In this document: one piece after another, positions 24,474 through 25,410 of the stretch | Layout of the letters: the number at the start of each line of letters is the position of its first letter | Position numbering within the stretch: position 1 is the first letter of the stretch | From: a virus | Strand: one strand, 5' to 3' | Virus record (IMG/VR): IMGVR_UViG_3300008113_000434 | Coordinates: 1-25,410 of that record | DNA length: 25,410 nt | The notes under the pieces: model-generated | What the model was told of the DNA's origin: nothing | Database searches by the model: none | Seen by the model: the letters and a program-made list of their open reading frames with translations, nothing else | Position numbers and translations under genes: made by a program

Positions 24474-24901
24474 TGAATGATTTAGTAGCAGCAGTACTCA
24501 GCATGAAGGCAGACGTCTATAGGCAGTCTGAAATACAAGACCCAGATACGGGAGAAATTGTTAGATCCTTTATGTATTATAAGACTATCGATTGTCACGC
24601 CAAAGGTGTTATTAGTAATTCGGCCACAACAAGATCTAGCGACAGACAACAGTTTTCTACTAAATATTTGAATGAGCAGGTAATCCAAGTTAGAACTTTA
24701 GAAAGACTTATTAATAGAGAAAAGATTACTAACATTCGTGATTCTGCAGGTAATGTTATCTGGAAAGAAATTAACTATCCAAATGAGACCCCTACAGTAT
24801 TTGAGGTTATCGGAACTACTCCTATAACTGATCCATTTGGCCAACCAATTGGATTCAGCACAGCAATGAAGAGATCGGAGAATCAGCAAATTGGACTCTA
24901 G
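24473..24901 (+). CDS. Head closure / head-tail joining protein-like
   Basis: 142 residues. ATG overlaps the previous stop by one base. MKADVYRQSEIQDPDTGEI, IDCHAKGVISNSATTRSSDR and TVFEVIGTTPITDPFGQPIGF give a small beta-barrel outline like SPP1 gp16-type head-closure proteins, which is the usual gene after the connector. Pairwise identity is likely low; assignment rests on size, order and pattern. No catalytic motif. Confidence 0.65.
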   Translation: MNDLVAAVLSMKADVYRQSEIQDPDTGEIVRSFMYYKTIDCHAKGVISNSATTRSSDRQQFSTKYLNEQVIQVRTLERLINREKITNIRDSAGNVIWKEINYPNETPTVFEVIGTTPITDPFGQPIGFSTAMKRSENQQIGL

Positions 24902-25410
24902 CTCAATGTTAATTCATGCAGCCAGCGGTCTTGAAGGACTGATGGTTGGTAATAGAGATAATCCTGCAATCAAGGATAGTACTGTTGCACAAGTTTCTGC
25001 ATTTATATATTATCAAGCTAACGTTATTGCCAAGCTTGAAAAGAGTAAAGAGTTTCAGAATCTATTTGCTAAAACCATATTCCAGCAAATAGAAAAAGAT
25101 TTTCCAGAGTTTATAGACTCGCAGGCTAGATTAAAGCCAAAATCTTATCACCATGCTTATGAGTGGGGGAAAACTGGAGAGCCTTCAGGGAGATTATTTA
25201 AATTAAATAGACTTGATCAGCAAGGTCTGTCTTTTAGATTAGACTATGAATTTCTTCCTTCTGTTGTTAATGTTCCAAATTCATCTGGAAGACGCAGATA
25301 TAAATTTGAAAATAAAGCTTCTGTGATGGAAGCAGGAATGCCCGTAATAATCTCTCCAAGGTCAGCAGAGCGACTTGTGTTTAAGATTGATGGTGAGACA
25401 GTCTTTATGC
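24891..25410 (+). CDS. Neck/tail-completion-like protein (5' part, runs off window)
   Basis: The frame is open from here to the window end with no stop. I favour TTG 24891 because GGAG (24877-24880) lies 10 nt upstream and other genes here use TTG or GTG; ATG 24906 is the alternative and has no ribosome site. The visible product begins LDSSSMLIHAASGLEGLMVG and continues with a helical part (VAQVSAFIYYQANVIAKLEK) and a YHHAYEWGKTGEPSGRLFKL motif, then strand-rich sequence. By gene order it should be a neck or tail-completion protein. It overlaps the previous gene by 11 nt. Confidence 0.65.
   Translation, partial: MDSSSMLIHAASGLEGLMVGNRDNPAIKDSTVAQVSAFIYYQANVIAKLEKSKEFQNLFAKTIFQQIEKDFPEFIDSQARLKPKSYHHAYEWGKTGEPSGRLFKLNRLDQQGLSFRLDYEFLPSVVNVPNSSGRRRYKFENKASVMEAGMPVIISPRSAERLVFKIDGETVFM

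Overview
This window is a stretch of an AT-rich tailed double-stranded DNA phage genome. All genes are on the + strand and packed tightly, with many stop/start overlaps, and I see no tRNA, integrase or transposase. Portal (PBSX-like), S78-type prohead protease and HK97-fold major capsid protein follow one another, and two further genes look like head-tail connectors, so it is a siphovirus- or myovirus-like phage. The host is not shown. SD-less starts that look leaderless and a small pre-portal protein of a type I associate with actinophages hint at a low-GC actinobacterium, but that is inference.

Layout. (1) 1-10318: receptor-binding and fibre module: the 3' end of a fibre gene, a beta-repeat fibre, a short fibre paralogue, a 1641-residue fibre with nine HG[IV]-type repeats and two Mtd-N-like modules, a 1005-residue virion protein and a small fibre-tip protein. 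(2) 10328-12001: a chimeric protein with two fibronectin-III-like domains, 28 tandem FF[S/G/A]PPx hexapeptides and a C-terminal Hint (intein/Hedgehog-like) domain. (3) 12022-16929: seven genes in one apparent transcription unit: five Fe(II)/2-oxoglutarate dioxygenases of the prolyl-4-hydroxylase type around two DUF6065-like proteins. (4) 16939-18666: a LamG-type lectin-like virion protein. (5) 18709-25410: head module: small conserved protein, portal, protease-scaffold, capsid, a SAP/Rho-N-like small protein, connector, head closure protein and a truncated neck/tail-completion gene running off the window.

Regulation. Three gene starts (12022, 18709, 20701) lack a Shine-Dalgarno site. Each has a -35/-10 pair placed so that transcription would begin at or next to the ATG. 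Hairpins lie after portal and capsid genes, and an extended -10 promoter precedes 23079. This divides the region into units starting at 12022, 18709, 20701 and 23079.

Most notable. An extreme Pro-Pro repeat protein ending in a Hint domain lies directly upstream of five prolyl-hydroxylase-like enzymes and two proteins of unknown function. I propose, as inference, a phage system that hydroxylates and proteolytically matures or conjugates an adhesive virion protein. Second, the predicted C-terminus of the protease-scaffold gene lies in the +1 frame, reachable by a slip at AAA-G (21721-21724). This is either a programmed frameshift or a one-base error.
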